Of a stretch of DNA of 35,294 nt, positions 20,106-30,490 are shown in pieces. The stretch's first letter is position 1, and every line of letters starts with the position of its first letter. A program made the position numbers and the translations under genes. The DNA lies in NCBI GenBank assembly GCA_030407315.1, contig JALQPE010002445.1, forward strand, positions 1 to 35,294, in the 5' to 3' direction. This DNA comes from Asparagopsis taxiformis (lineage: Eukaryota > Rhodophyta > Florideophyceae > Bonnemaisoniales > Bonnemaisoniaceae). The notes below the pieces were generated by a model that ran no database searches, was not told where the DNA came from, and was given only the letters and a program-made list of their open reading frames with translations.

Positions 20106-20521
20106 ACCGTAATGACAGCCGGTATAGGCGGCGCGCGCGCACATACGTCGGCGATCTTGAGTAATCTGCACGCAGCTTCGTAACGCAATCGGTCCTCGTG
20201 ACGCGATAGACGCTTAACTTGTAGCTGGAAAAGTGCTGGTTTTTATTGGTAAGGTGCGAATCAGAACAACCATTAGTAGCAAAAGAGAAATAGTTGGGAA
20301 AATACTTTCTTCATAAAAAACCGAGAAGGGGAAATATAGGGAAATTCGTAGAAATCGCTACACGTGGCGCCGGACTCGCGGTTTCGTGACAACGTTCGCG
20401 TGCACGCCCTCGCATCGGCGCTGGTGACACGTAATCAAAACGCCACGCGTAAGTTCGCTTACGAACTAAGGCGGATGCACGCGAATTCAACCCGACGTAA
20501 TCGCAGCGAGCGCGCGCGCGT
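20106..20521. other. No gene seen; partly GC-rich island
   Basis: Contains a CpG-rich stretch (about 20350-20520) embedded in AT-rich sequence. The plus-strand frame 20364-20570 has no recognisable content and overlaps the transposase relic on the other strand. Confidence 0.5.
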
Positions 20522-21290
20522 CTACGAAATAAATTGCGCCAAAAAAGCCTTTTCTATGCGCACAAGATAAGAGTAAAGGAAGAAATTGAATTTATCTTCT
20601 TTCATGGTGCTTTTTGATCTTGGATACGGGGTTATTAGCGACTCTGTACACTTTTACGGCTCGTCACCGAAGATCTAGTATTCAACTAGTAGTTTTCCAT
20701 CGTTCAAAAACTCAGCTAAACTAGAAACTGAGTGTGCCATAGAATCATGATTAAATCCTAAAAAGCGCGAAGAAAACGATAAAAAAACTGTATTGCGAGT
20801 CCACCAAAGCCTGTACGGGAAGGGAGTAGAAACCTTTTCGACAATGATAAGCCGCTGGACGTTCATTTTTATACGGTTTAGAAATATGGATTGAAATACT
20901 GTCCAGTGAACCAACACAACCAGATAGTGGGTTTGCAAGTCTTCTTGATGATTTGAATTGGGAAGATATTTCATTCAGTCGCGCGCGATCCGAAGTAAAA
21001 CCAGGCAAGGGAAGTAGATCTATAAGTGACTCGCAGACCTCGTGTAAAACAGTTTACAAAGTACTGTTTCGTATTCCGCACATTGTTTGCAAATCCAAAA
21101 ACTTGCACCGGCCAGAATTCTCAGAGTACAGCGAGAGAAATTTCAATGGGGCACACCATGGAATTTATGGACTTCGCGTGTGTCTTCATCTTCTCCGTAA
21201 TCCTCCATCATTCTTTCAATCTAGAAAATGTGTTCCTAGATAGACGGAAAGTGTCAAGAAATTCAGTGTGACTCATACAGCCTTTGATGT
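20522..21290 (-). pseudogene. PIF/Harbinger-type transposase relic (DDE nuclease)
   Basis: Read on the minus strand, pieces occur in the order expected for the DDE_4 nuclease of Harbinger transposases: TEFLDTFRLSRNTFSRLKE (N-terminal helix region, about 21215-21285), VLHEVCESLIDLLPLPG, then GCVGSLDSISIHISKP (first Asp), RKGFYSLPVQALVDS (second Asp), GFNHDSMAHS, ILGDE, ESLITPYPR and RIEKAF (region of the third acidic residue), with a stop at 20522-20524. Several one-base frame steps and an in-frame stop break it, so it is dead. The family normally cuts and pastes its element with a MYB-like partner, which is not seen here. Neither terminal inverted repeats nor a 3-bp target duplication was found by eye. 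Confidence 0.8.
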
Positions 21291-21299
21291 TTCAAACGA

Positions 21300-22424
21300 A
21301 ACAAAAACGCAGTTCGGAAGATTAGGCGAATGGGTAGTGCTTCGCACCAATGTTGCTATTCTTCTCCCCCGCTTTCTGTCCTACCCATACCACAGAAATC
21401 GTAAGAACAAAGGTTCATATTCCTCTTCTTCATCGGAAACTTCAAACCATCACGTTATCTGTTTCCAACATGCTTTCACCCGTTTACAACTAAATAATGA
21501 ATCTATTTGTCCTCGAAGCACCAGTCCTTTTTCTCGTCCAAATACAACAATTCTTCGATCTGAACATGTCACTACTACCCTTTCCAGTGCACCAGGTCCG
21601 CGGAAGCTCCATTTGGTTTCTGAGGCTACCAAAGCGAAGCTGACCTCACTTGCGTCAATCAGCGTCAATGATACGACAAGTGGCTTTCACATACGTTCAC
21701 GTACGCTCACGTTTGGAAAAAAAGACGCGGATCCATTAATTTAAAACGTCCACAAAACAGCCCATATTGCAGGCCCTAAAACTCACTCTCGCTCCTGCAC
21801 GCTCATCCAAATATCGACGGAATGCCTCTGAACAATGAGTGGTCCGCCTTTTTTAACTCTTGATCGTCGGCGGTATGTGCATAAATACGAGTCTCCACTG
21901 TAAGTATGTCAGTTATTCGTCGTCTTTTCCGATCGGAAATGGGCCAAAATGGATCCAATAAAAACGCTCTTAGATCCAGTATGGGAAATCTGTTGGCTCA
22001 CAGCTGTTCCTAGAATCCGGTACGAACCAATCCGAATACTACAAAAAACCGGCCGAAGTGGCACTGGTTATCCGTTCCTTACCCTCCCGTGATACCCGAT
22101 ATAGAATCGGCATTCCCCCTCAAAAATGGGATAATCTGTTGTTATCTCGACGATATTGAGCACCTTGAATTGGCCCAGCTTGGTAAGCCGCGCTCGCAAC
22201 TTCATAGTACAAGTGTCCTTCCACAAGAATGAGGTCACGGCGTTTTCCATGGATTCCTTTTAGCTACCAGCCACCTCTGTTTCCACTTGAGTGAAGTGTG
22301 CACGTATTCCACATCACGTTACGTCTATTGCATCAGTACTAGATAGTAGAATAATGTTGCCAAGATTCCATTCTTCAGATATGTCTACTTTGTGTCGCGC
22401 TCGAACCACAGCTTGACTTGATCA
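21300..22424. other. Intergenic, no gene supported
   Basis: Between the transposase relic and the amidotransferase gene. A plus-strand frame of 158 codons (21268-21744) has Ser/Thr-rich content without recognisable features and lies opposite the probable N-terminal extension of the transposase relic. Upstream of 22425 no clear TATA box was found. Confidence 0.5.
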
Positions 22425-23918
22425 ATGAAAACTGGAAACCATTTCCATCTCATTTCGTCCGCCCTCCCGAGAATCCTTGTGGTTAGTCGCAGATTCATTC
22501 GCAAGAACAAGGTAAGTCAAACCCTCGTGCATCCACTACTCCTTATGCGTCCGCATCTCTACTAATTTGACTTGCAACTGCTAAAGTTTGTTGATTTTGT
22601 TGGGGAGTATCATCTTGACCTTATCGTCAAGTACGGCGGTTGCCCCATAATCGTCCCACGTGTCGAGTACATCAGCGAAATCTTGGATGCTTTCGAGCCT
22701 ATTCATGGAGTGCTTCTAGCCGAGGGAGAGGATATTGGTGAAGAACACCGCCCGCTGACGATTTCCAACTAGATAGAGCTCAACTTTCGGCCATACTAGA
22801 CGCACATCCTAGCGACGCCGCCCCAGACTTGGAAAAGGATTCTATTGAATTTCTGCTCGTTGAAAAATGCGTCAAACAACACATTCCATTGTTGGAATCT
22901 GCCGAGGTTCCCAAGTCGTCAACGTTGTCAGCGGAGGCTCTTTGTATCTTGATATCGAAGCTATGACACAGAGCAATGTGAAGCATATTGACTACTCTAA
23001 CTATGATGATCATCGTCACCCTATATCCATTGTACCTGAAACGCCGCTAGCAAATTGGTTTGGACACCAATCCGAGATCAATGTGAACAGCTATCACCAC
23101 CAGGGAGTGAAGAGACTGGGTTCAAATCTAGTACCTATGGCACATGCTCCGGACGGTCTGGTTGAGGCTTTCTATGATCCGGACAACTACGACCCTCCAA
23201 ACGGCAGGTTTCTGATCGGCTTGCAGTTTCATCCTGAACGAATGCAAAACACTGCCCTTGCGTTGGAAGGCAACAAGAATACATATGATTATGTGGGATG
23301 TCCCACAGTTTACGAGAAATTTGTTCTCGCTGCTCGTGCCTATCGCGCGAAACTATCAAGCAATCAATCACCAATTGATATTGCGCACGACCATGAGAAA
23401 GCGTTGCAATCCGAAAGCATAGATCCTGCGACAAGCGATGTGCCTGCGAATTTGGAGTCACCAATTCCAGATGAACTGAAACATGAGCATAATGTTTGGT
23501 CAAAGCGTTCGACCTCGCTTCCAAGGTGTACAACTCCAAAATACAGGCTCACGAGGTGAAGCTACATTCCGAGAAGGTATTACTATCGAAGGGAGGTGCG
23601 TTTCTGGAGGCCGTCGCACCGCTTTCAAAGTACTCTCGTAAGGACTTGGACAGGATAATTCGATCTGGTGCTACAGTGCATGGTTCTACGTTGATGCGGA
23701 GAATGCTAGAGGACAACGAGCTCGAGCTCAATGAGTTGGGAGGAGAGAAGCAAGAAGATGCATGGGCTCGTTTCACGAAAGCGATCTCGGCTGTTGAGGA
23801 TGCCATGGGAGCGTTGCAAGGAACGGATAGGGAAATTGATGCAATGAGATACATTAGAAGGCTGTCAAACTCTGTGATGAACAGAGAAAATACCTGCGAA
23901 GAGGAATTGGAATACTAG
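22425..23918 (+). CDS. Class I glutamine amidotransferase-like protein (peptidase C26 / GATase1), frame-broken
   Basis: Hydrolyses a gamma-glutamyl amide bond, as expected for the family; closest in style to plant GAT1_2.1-type and gamma-glutamyl-GABA hydrolase-like proteins. Exon 1 (22425-22511) encodes [20 protein letters not shown]; exon 2 resumes with [18 protein letters not shown] and reaches LLAEGEDIG. The catalytic Cys lies in [12 protein letters not shown] (codon at 22900) and the His and Glu in LQFHPE (23230, 23236). A 140-residue helical C-terminal extension includes the segment [18 protein letters not shown]. Start chosen as the first ATG after an in-frame TGA at 22419. Three steps of -1 (near 22755, 22885 and 23490) break the frame without any intron signal and without loss of motifs, so they may be sequence errors; otherwise this is a young pseudogene. 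Confidence 0.85.
22512..22586 (+). other. 75-nt spliceosomal intron in the amidotransferase gene
   Basis: AAG|GTAAGT at 22511/22512 is a consensus donor. A CTAATTTGACTTG stretch could hold the branch point, and CTAAAG ends the intron at 22586. Joining the flanks reads [12 protein letters not shown] in frame, which matches the conserved start of this family. Confidence 0.75.
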
Positions 23919-25872
23919 GCGTATGTTTGTTGGGTAGGTGTGGTAATCGCAACAGTTAGCAGCTTGTGTCGCATCGCCGGAAAAGTTTTGTCGCAAATGC
24001 TTGGGTTGGGTACGCATCCCATCTTCGTATTCAGTAGATCAGCGAAAAACAAATGAAAGGTAAAGGTAGTGCAATCAAAGCAATTGTCGAATGACTATGC
24101 TCGTTTGCGTTGGGGAATGTTCAAGTATTGATCACTGAAACTGAAAACTGCAGAAATATGCAGCCGGCGGCGAATTACACCCCAAACCCTACGTGATGTG
24201 TTTTTGGTGCATATTTTCAGAGGGTTCACTGCATGGCTTGGACAAAGGGTGCAAAAAGTTTTGGCAGTACGTAGGAAGGGTGAAGATAAAGAAGACAGGG
24301 AATGCAGTAAGCGCAGGGAACATGAGTGGAAACAAATGCCAATGCCAAGCGTTTCGATACGACATATACATGATATGAAAGTATCTTTGTCATAATCTTC
24401 TGCGAGCTTGCCAGATGTTTTGGTGCTACTGACCCACCACATAAGTTTGCAATCCCCCATCGCCCTGAAATACCAGCAACGTCAAATCGCATGCGTCAAC
24501 GCCAGCACTTCATCGCTGCGAAAATATCAAACCCTTTGAAATCATTCAATTATGGCAGTAGCAACTTGTGTTTGGCCACCTCTTCCGAGGCGTGACGCGT
24601 TGCATACGGTACATCCAATTTCCTAAAAGCACCGAGCATTCTAAATCCCAACTGAGGGGGCCATGTCCCATGTACATGTTTCAAAGCCCCCAAGCAGCAA
24701 GTAGAAGGTGCACAGCACGCATATTTCCGCGTACAAACTGGACGCCGGTTCAGATATCAATTGCACTCGCCTTATCAGTTAACAGAGTTGCATGAATTAC
24801 CAGTCCATGGTGCGTGTTGAGACATGAGTCTTCATGCTGTAGAAAGTTCGCCCATGCAATAACAAGGGACTCTCATAGTCTTCGTAGAGACTTATCTTCA
24901 TAGAAGCACTGATCGAAGAACGAAATCCCTCCCTTTATGTTCTTGGCACATTTGTTGATTTCGACATTGCAGGTCACAGCTCTAAACCGTTTTGTTGCAT
25001 AGTACTTCACGCGGTAATATTAAAATCGCACCTAGCTAGACAGCTGAGTTTTCGTCTCATCCGCCGGAAATGTCAAGACATGTGCGTTTCTCAAGTAAAT
25101 AGAGGACGCAGTCATTCGCAACTTTACTTCCATTCGACCCGTTTGAGTATGTACTCTGGGCAGAAGCACAACCGTTTTCGCCTGATGGCTAGAATCGATT
25201 ATCACCAAAGCATTTAGTCGGGAAGTTGCGCTCGACTGCCAAACGGGAGCATCGGGCCGTCACAAGTTCTCAAAGATGAAAGCGTACGGGTGGGCATGAT
25301 TTTTCACAAGTCAAACGTGAAATCATACGTACTCTCAGGTTGAACTTCTGCATGTGCATTCTGGAGAATGCAACTTGATAAAAGTGTAGGGAACAAGGCG
25401 CAGTTGCAATGCAAAGCCCTAGCTCTATCTACCGCATCATCTCCAAGATAATTTAACCAGAGCTCAAACACTCTGTGCAGTCGAATTTGAGGTGAATTTC
25501 GCAGACATGATCAAGCGCGTAGTGTGTAGCACGAGTGCAGTACACGTGCCGCACACGCACGGGGGTCGATGTTCATACAGCATTGTGGCCATGCCCGTGG
25601 GTGCCTTTTCGCTCTTCAGGTTACATTTCTTATTGGTTGGACTTCTTGGGCTGCTGATGTTTCAGTGATTTTTTTCTTCGGGTTACATTTCATCTCAGGT
25701 TTGGGCAGCGCTCGTGTACGCGTCAAAATTCGTCCTTACTACAAATACAACTTGGCAGGAGGGAAGTGCTGCGCATTGGATCCATCGCAGAAATAACATG
25801 TTGAGCTCCATCCCATCTCGTCCTTGTCTTCTTCCCTGCCATCCATCCTGATGGACATTGGCTCAAATCATC
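23919..25872. other. Intergenic, 1.9 kb, no gene supported
   Basis: Only short frames, none with recognisable content. The longest (24095-24460 minus) is Ser/Cys-rich and unsupported. It probably holds the 3' end of the amidotransferase transcript and the promoter of the gene at 25873, but no TATA box or terminator could be singled out. Confidence 0.5.
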
Positions 25873-27456
25873 ATGACAATAACTTTACCTGTTGGGGTCG
25901 AAACCGCAAATGCCATCCGCTATGTCGTTGTGGCCGTTGTAATCTCCATCCTTTGGGAGATGGAGCTGAGGAACTGGGGAGAGAGGCTTCTCAAACGTAC
26001 CTTGTTGGCCAAGGGGTTCATCCGTCTAGGAAGCAGTAATATCAATAAGCGCAGGGGCGGTTATAGGTCAAAATTCGAACTGGCTGGCACTCTGACACTG
26101 ATTGGTACTCTTCTGTTGATGGCCTCGGAGATGGCTCTAGAATTTTCATCCGGTGCTACCGTTGTGAACAATTTCTCTGTGGAGAGACGCCAAGTGCATC
26201 TGCTTCATAAGAGACTCAACACAACCGGCAATGCACGGCCTTTCTATTACGAAGTCCTCAGAGCACAGTCGGATGAGGCGAAGGGCACTTGTTTCAACGA
26301 GCGTGAGGGAGAGTTCGTTCCCACATACTTGTCTAATGCTAAACCAGGAAATACCAATCTGGACAGCATTATAATTTGGTGTCCAAACAACCACACGTTG
26401 GGTGCTGTACGACTGAACTTCTCAGAAGACTTCATTTTGGAAACTGGACAGTTGGCTCCGCTGGACGAAGATTCTCAGAGGAGCCTGATCAGAGCAGAAG
26501 ATACTATGCATGGCAGTCTCCGACGGGGGGTTTTTCGAGGCACAGGACGCCCCTCCGATCATAGCGATCATTATCTTCAAAATATCACATTTCAATCCCA
26601 CTTGGATGCACCACTGGTGCGCAGGCGCGAGCCAATCAATGGTTTACCAATCGGCAGAGTCAAGTTCATCAACACTCCATCACGAATATATAATCTTTCG
26701 TCAACAGTACAAGAGAGTGCCGAGGATAGCGGAGTCAACTACATTGCGCTGCAATATGTACATGAGCAGAGACGAATCGACTGTCTGCTGAAAGATGAAT
26801 GGGATTTTCGTAATTTTGAAGTGCAAGGATGCTCCTTTATGGACATCGATCGTGGACTTTTCCTCGCCAGATCAGTGGAGTTGGTAAGTGACACAGTCGA
26901 TATAGATCTTACTGCACGACTGGAGTCTGTGCGACACATCTTGACTGCTGAAATGAGTTACGAGGACATGCTTCGCGAATCGTTTCAGCAAGGCACAGAC
27001 CCGGATGTTTTAGCCATTGTATTGCCATTGACAACGGGGACTGGTTTTCAGGGCCATATTCAATACGGTCGCAGCGTTGCGACACGCGTTGCAGCTGGTG
27101 TGCTGTTGGCGAGAGAGGATTCGGAGGATGTGGCTGCAGAGGTTCTGATGGGGAGTAACACGCGGGCAACTATTAGCATCTGGGGTGTGGTTATATTAGT
27201 GGTGCTGTTTGTTGGTGCAATATTGGGCAGAGTTGTGAGGTGTCTATGGGTGCCGGGATACAGTAAAAGATTTGGAGATCTGAATACAGCTGTGGGTGTG
27301 GCGACTCTATGGAAGACTGAGAGAGTACAGAGCATGGATGGTTTTGAAGTGCATGGGGAGGAACCTGTTTATTTGGTGTTAACTGAGGGGTCTGCGCCAC
27401 AGTTAACTGTAGCTGGAGAGAGACCAAATGCTGCGATATTGGAGACGCACAATTAG
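25873..27456 (+). CDS. Membrane protein, three predicted TM segments, family of unknown function (intact member)
   Basis: 527 residues from the first ATG after an in-frame TGA. TM1 is at about residues 15-30 (YVVVAVVISILW), followed by a basic loop (RGGYRSK). TM2 at about 70-88 is LTLIGTLLLMASEMALEF, with an acidic 'SEMALEF' exit that is conserved in the relatives as 'ESIELG'. A loop of about 340 residues follows, with five N-glycosylation sequons (NTT, NHT, NFS, NIT, NLS) and four Cys, so it is probably extracytoplasmic and disulfide-bonded. TM3 is at about 433-453 (WGVVILVVLFVGAILG), with a cytoplasmic tail of about 75 residues. No catalytic motif is recognised; a receptor, adhesion or transport role would be guesswork. 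Three broken relatives lie within the next 8 kb. Confidence 0.8.
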   Translation: MTITLPVGVETANAIRYVVVAVVISILWEMELRNWGERLLKRTLLAKGFIRLGSSNINKRRGGYRSKFELAGTLTLIGTLLLMASEMALEFSSGATVVNNFSVERRQVHLLHKRLNTTGNARPFYYEVLRAQSDEAKGTCFNEREGEFVPTYLSNAKPGNTNLDSIIIWCPNNHTLGAVRLNFSEDFILETGQLAPLDEDSQRSLIRAEDTMHGSLRRGVFRGTGRPSDHSDHYLQNITFQSHLDAPLVRRREPINGLPIGRVKFINTPSRIYNLSSTVQESAEDSGVNYIALQYVHEQRRIDCLLKDEWDFRNFEVQGCSFMDIDRGLFLARSVELVSDTVDIDLTARLESVRHILTAEMSYEDMLRESFQQGTDPDVLAIVLPLTTGTGFQGHIQYGRSVATRVAAGVLLAREDSEDVAAEVLMGSNTRATISIWGVVILVVLFVGAILGRVVRCLWVPGYSKRFGDLNTAVGVATLWKTERVQSMDGFEVHGEEPVYLVLTEGSAPQLTVAGERPNAAILETHN

Positions 27457-27533
27457 AAAACGTGAGGTTAGTTGTAGGCAAAAAATTGAACTAGAAGCGG
27501 CTATTGAGACGCCTGTGCTAAACTATAGTCTCT

Positions 27534-27665
27534 ATGTTTACTACAGTCAAGAGAATATTACGAATTGCTTGTGCATTCATTTTGGCATGCCCTCGAGCAT
27601 ATGCTGATGATTCGGCATCAGCCCAAAACCGAACCAAGAAATTTAAGGTCAGTAGCTTTCTCTAA
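27534..27665 (+). CDS. Short open frame with signal-peptide-like start, possible first exon
   Basis: ATG at 27534 opens MFTTVKRILRIACAFILACP, then RAYADDSASAQ. A basic n-region, a hydrophobic core and an AYA-type cleavage site make this a good secretion signal. The frame stops after 43 codons, but the sequence AAG|GTCAGT at 27648/27649 is donor-like, so it could be exon 1 of a spliced secreted protein. I could not identify the next exon. It lies 77 bp after the stop of the intact membrane-protein gene, on the same strand. Confidence 0.35.
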   Translation: MFTTVKRILRIACAFILACPRAYADDSASAQNRTKKFKVSSFL

Positions 27666-28324
27666 CAAGGACAGAAGTTCCTCAACTCATGTGACGCTTC
27701 GTAAAGAGATCACAAAATGCACCGTGGATGGCAGCCGTCAATGAGTGTTGATTGACTAAATTTTTTTGTGTGACACGAGGTAGGTGCGCCGTGGTGAAGG
27801 AGTGCGATGGACACCCACCCTGACCGTAGTTAATTATTCAGGCGAGCCGACGCCAAGGTAGCCCTTGTTTAGACGAGTCTTATTTTTCTCTAGATTACGT
27901 CTCTGAACTTGAGACAGTCGAGGAACCGTAACCCTGCCTGTCTTAGGCCCTCGCCATTCCTAGATTCTTCTCCGCTCTGCAAGTACCGAACAACGAACAT
28001 GACAGTTTACGAGTCCACAAACTTGCATTTGACGTGGACGATTGCATACTGGCATCAATCGGGAGAGTAGAGTTTCGTCTGCCGCCAGGTGCCAACAGCA
28101 ACAACTTGGATTATGCAGGCCTTTCAAAGAGTGCAAACAGGGGGTGACGAAAGGATGGCGAACGACAGATTTCTTCGGTACAAGGATACTAGCGGAATTA
28201 TGCTCCACATACTTCTCCTACGGAGAGTTTCTACTTTTTTAATACCCTTAAGATTCACAGTTTATAACAAGCGTGCTCCGGAGTCCCTGCTAATTCATTT
28301 TTGCTCATTCTATTACATCTGTAG
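27666..28324. other. Intergenic, no gene supported
   Basis: No open frame with recognisable content. It could contain further exons of the small secreted frame, but no convincing acceptor-exon pair was found. Confidence 0.4.
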
Positions 28325-29794
28325 TCACATTACATTTAGCTCCACTTCAAGCTTGAGTTCATAGTTCCCATCTATGCAGCGCTCCATGAACACGTTATAT
28401 CCTTCTTTGCAATATTTCTTCATCAAAGTTTGGTCTCCAAGTTTGAGGGCAGCCATGTAGCGTACATCAAATAAATTCACCGACAAAGGAGCCATGCAGT
28501 TCTTCACCCAAAACACTATTCTTGCTACTGATAGCAATAGCATTGCAATGAAAAGTTCGAAAACAGCGTATGGGACCATCCATGTAACAACGATGTCGTG
28601 ATCTAAAGAAAACACAGCCGCACTCAGCTGTGGAATTGTACTGTTGGGTGACAACGGTCTGTCAATTTCACTGATTAGATGTGCCATGAAAGCGCTACTG
28701 TGCGTGGGTTTGGTTCTAGTGCAAAATGGAGTTTAGAAAGCGCATAGAATACCTTGCGACTGGACAAAAATTCATTGTCGACCCGCATTCCTCCATAACA
28801 ATTCGGTGTAGAATTCAACGTGTGGTACGTTGTAATCTCAAACCATGAAAAAACCTGTACTGATTTCTCGGTGTGAGCACCGTTGTGTTTGAAGTCCATG
28901 GTGTGATAAAAACATCAGAAAACGACATCACTTGAAACATTAATAGATTCCGCTGCCTATGATTGTGGAAACATGGATTTTGTATAATATGTCATCGTAT
29001 GGGCAATATATTGGACCTGTTGAACACTTTGATTCCCAAAATACCACTGCCATCGTCTCGTTTCCTTTGATATTTCCATCAGAAGAGTCGTATTCCTTGT
29101 TCAGAAGCACAGCGAAAGTAACAAAAGCAGGTTCGGGATTATAACCCTTATTGCGAAAACTTTCCACTCTAAACGTTACCGAAGTTTGTAGAGTGTCTCC
29201 AAACTGCACACTTACAAAATCTTCAACTCCTTCTTCGACCATATCAAGAAACCTAACCGTAACATCAATTGTATTCATTGCAACGTCAGCAACTTTCAGA
29301 TTAGAACCATAGGGATACACCATCGTGTCGAAACATCCTTCTCTTCCATATGCAAAATAATCGACGAATTCAAGTTGGTTCTGGGGTCGTTTTCGAATGC
29401 ATCTTCTTCTTTCCTCCAATACTGGAAAGTCAGATAGCTTTATATCCACAGGATTCTTGTCCATATATTCGTGTCCTGTCCACTCAGAGACTGCTGACCC
29501 AGATAGATTCACTGATGGGTGCAGCACACGGGAAACATAACGTCCCGACTCTCCATAAATGCCCAGCTCAATCGACTCACAGACAATGAAAATCAATGCG
29601 GCACTAATGTACAGGCTATATTTGTTCCACGCTTATATATCCGAGCGGATCCCTCCGAAATCAGTTGCCTCCTGCACTGATCGTTCACCCATGCATGATA
29701 GACGTTTGGCCAAGCAAGACGATTGATATCTCCAAAAGAACAGCCAAAGCACTGTTGGTGATTGAACTTCGAATTGCATGAAATACTTACCCAT
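28325..29794 (-). pseudogene. Broken relative of the three-TM membrane protein (copy B)
   Basis: Starts at ATG 29794 or, by alignment with copy D, 29779. The order of segments is: TM1 SITNSALAVLLEISIVLLGQ; WVNDQCRRQLISEGSARIY; TM2 with SAALIFIVCESIELGIYGES; ectodomain with ITLSDF-like KLSDFPVLEERRRCIRKR and EFVDYFAYGREGCFDTM; FQVMSFSDVF; KVFYALSKLHFALEPN; HLISEIDRPL; TM3 PYAVFELFIAMLLLSVARIV; tail SVNLFDVRYMAALKLGDQ and EGYNVFM. Frame breaks lie near 29705, 29640, 28955, 28910 and 28700. The break near 28910 sits in a T-run that is also broken in copy D. It is more similar to copies C and D than to the intact gene at 25873. Confidence 0.8.
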
Positions 29795-30490
29795 TTCGTT
29801 TCAAATTTGAGCCAACAACTAAAATTTCTCAACTTGGAGTAACAACCGTGGACGATACACTTTCCAGTAGGATGGTAGCACCTCAAAGGACGGTACGGTG
29901 CGCTGAACCGTCCAGGAGCGTGTCATCGATGACCGGGAAGCAATATTTATGTATAGAACGGCATGCCCTTCACCATCTACAACATTCAAGTTCCGAGGCC
30001 GAGAAGACTGGTAGAGCAGGCTGATTGGTCTACAATACTCTCCAGGAATATATTTCCTTTTTCCACAGTTGCGGAGAAGTAGACACAACTATTCAGCACA
30101 GTTCTAAAAGTCAGTCCAAGGCTTTCTGAGAATTGAGAATCCATGATACATCGTTGAGTTTCATGCCTGTTTGCTTCTTCTAAATTTTAGTAGGGTAATT
30201 TGTTTCAAAGAAGTGCAATAATGCTACACGGCTGACAGACTGCTGTTCGATAGGCATCGTTCTTTTTGAAAAGAAACACTATTGCGCAGCCGCGGAGGAG
30301 GATCAAGAACCTTTCAGTGTACAGTATATTATTGTTGTGATTCAATCTCAAATTCTGCTGTGTGGTTCTCAGTTTCCAATATATAACTATCAAGACTGTA
30401 GTCGAAAGGCTCCGCAGACCAAAGCAATTTCAGACATGAACGAAGCCAACTCATTTCTCATTCTCCGTAGAACAGCTTGTTTCTACTGCA
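29795..30490. other. Divergent intergenic region between copies B and C
   Basis: B and C are head to head, 696 bp apart, so the region should hold both promoters or their remains. No clear TATA box pair or other gene was recognised. Confidence 0.45.

Noticed and set aside
20364..20570. Plus-strand frame of 68 codons, Arg-rich
   Set aside because: No family features, and its end overlaps the better supported Harbinger relic on the other strand.
21268..21744. Plus-strand frame of 158 codons
   Set aside because: Ser/Thr-rich without domains and lies opposite probable N-terminal remnants of the transposase; most likely chance.
24095..24460. Minus-strand frame of 121 codons
   Set aside because: No recognisable motif, irregular composition, many competing short frames on both strands.
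28900..28960. Introns as explanation for the frame steps in copies B and D
   Set aside because: The alignable protein sequence on both sides leaves no room for an intron, and no GT...AG of plausible length fits; a one-base indel is simpler.
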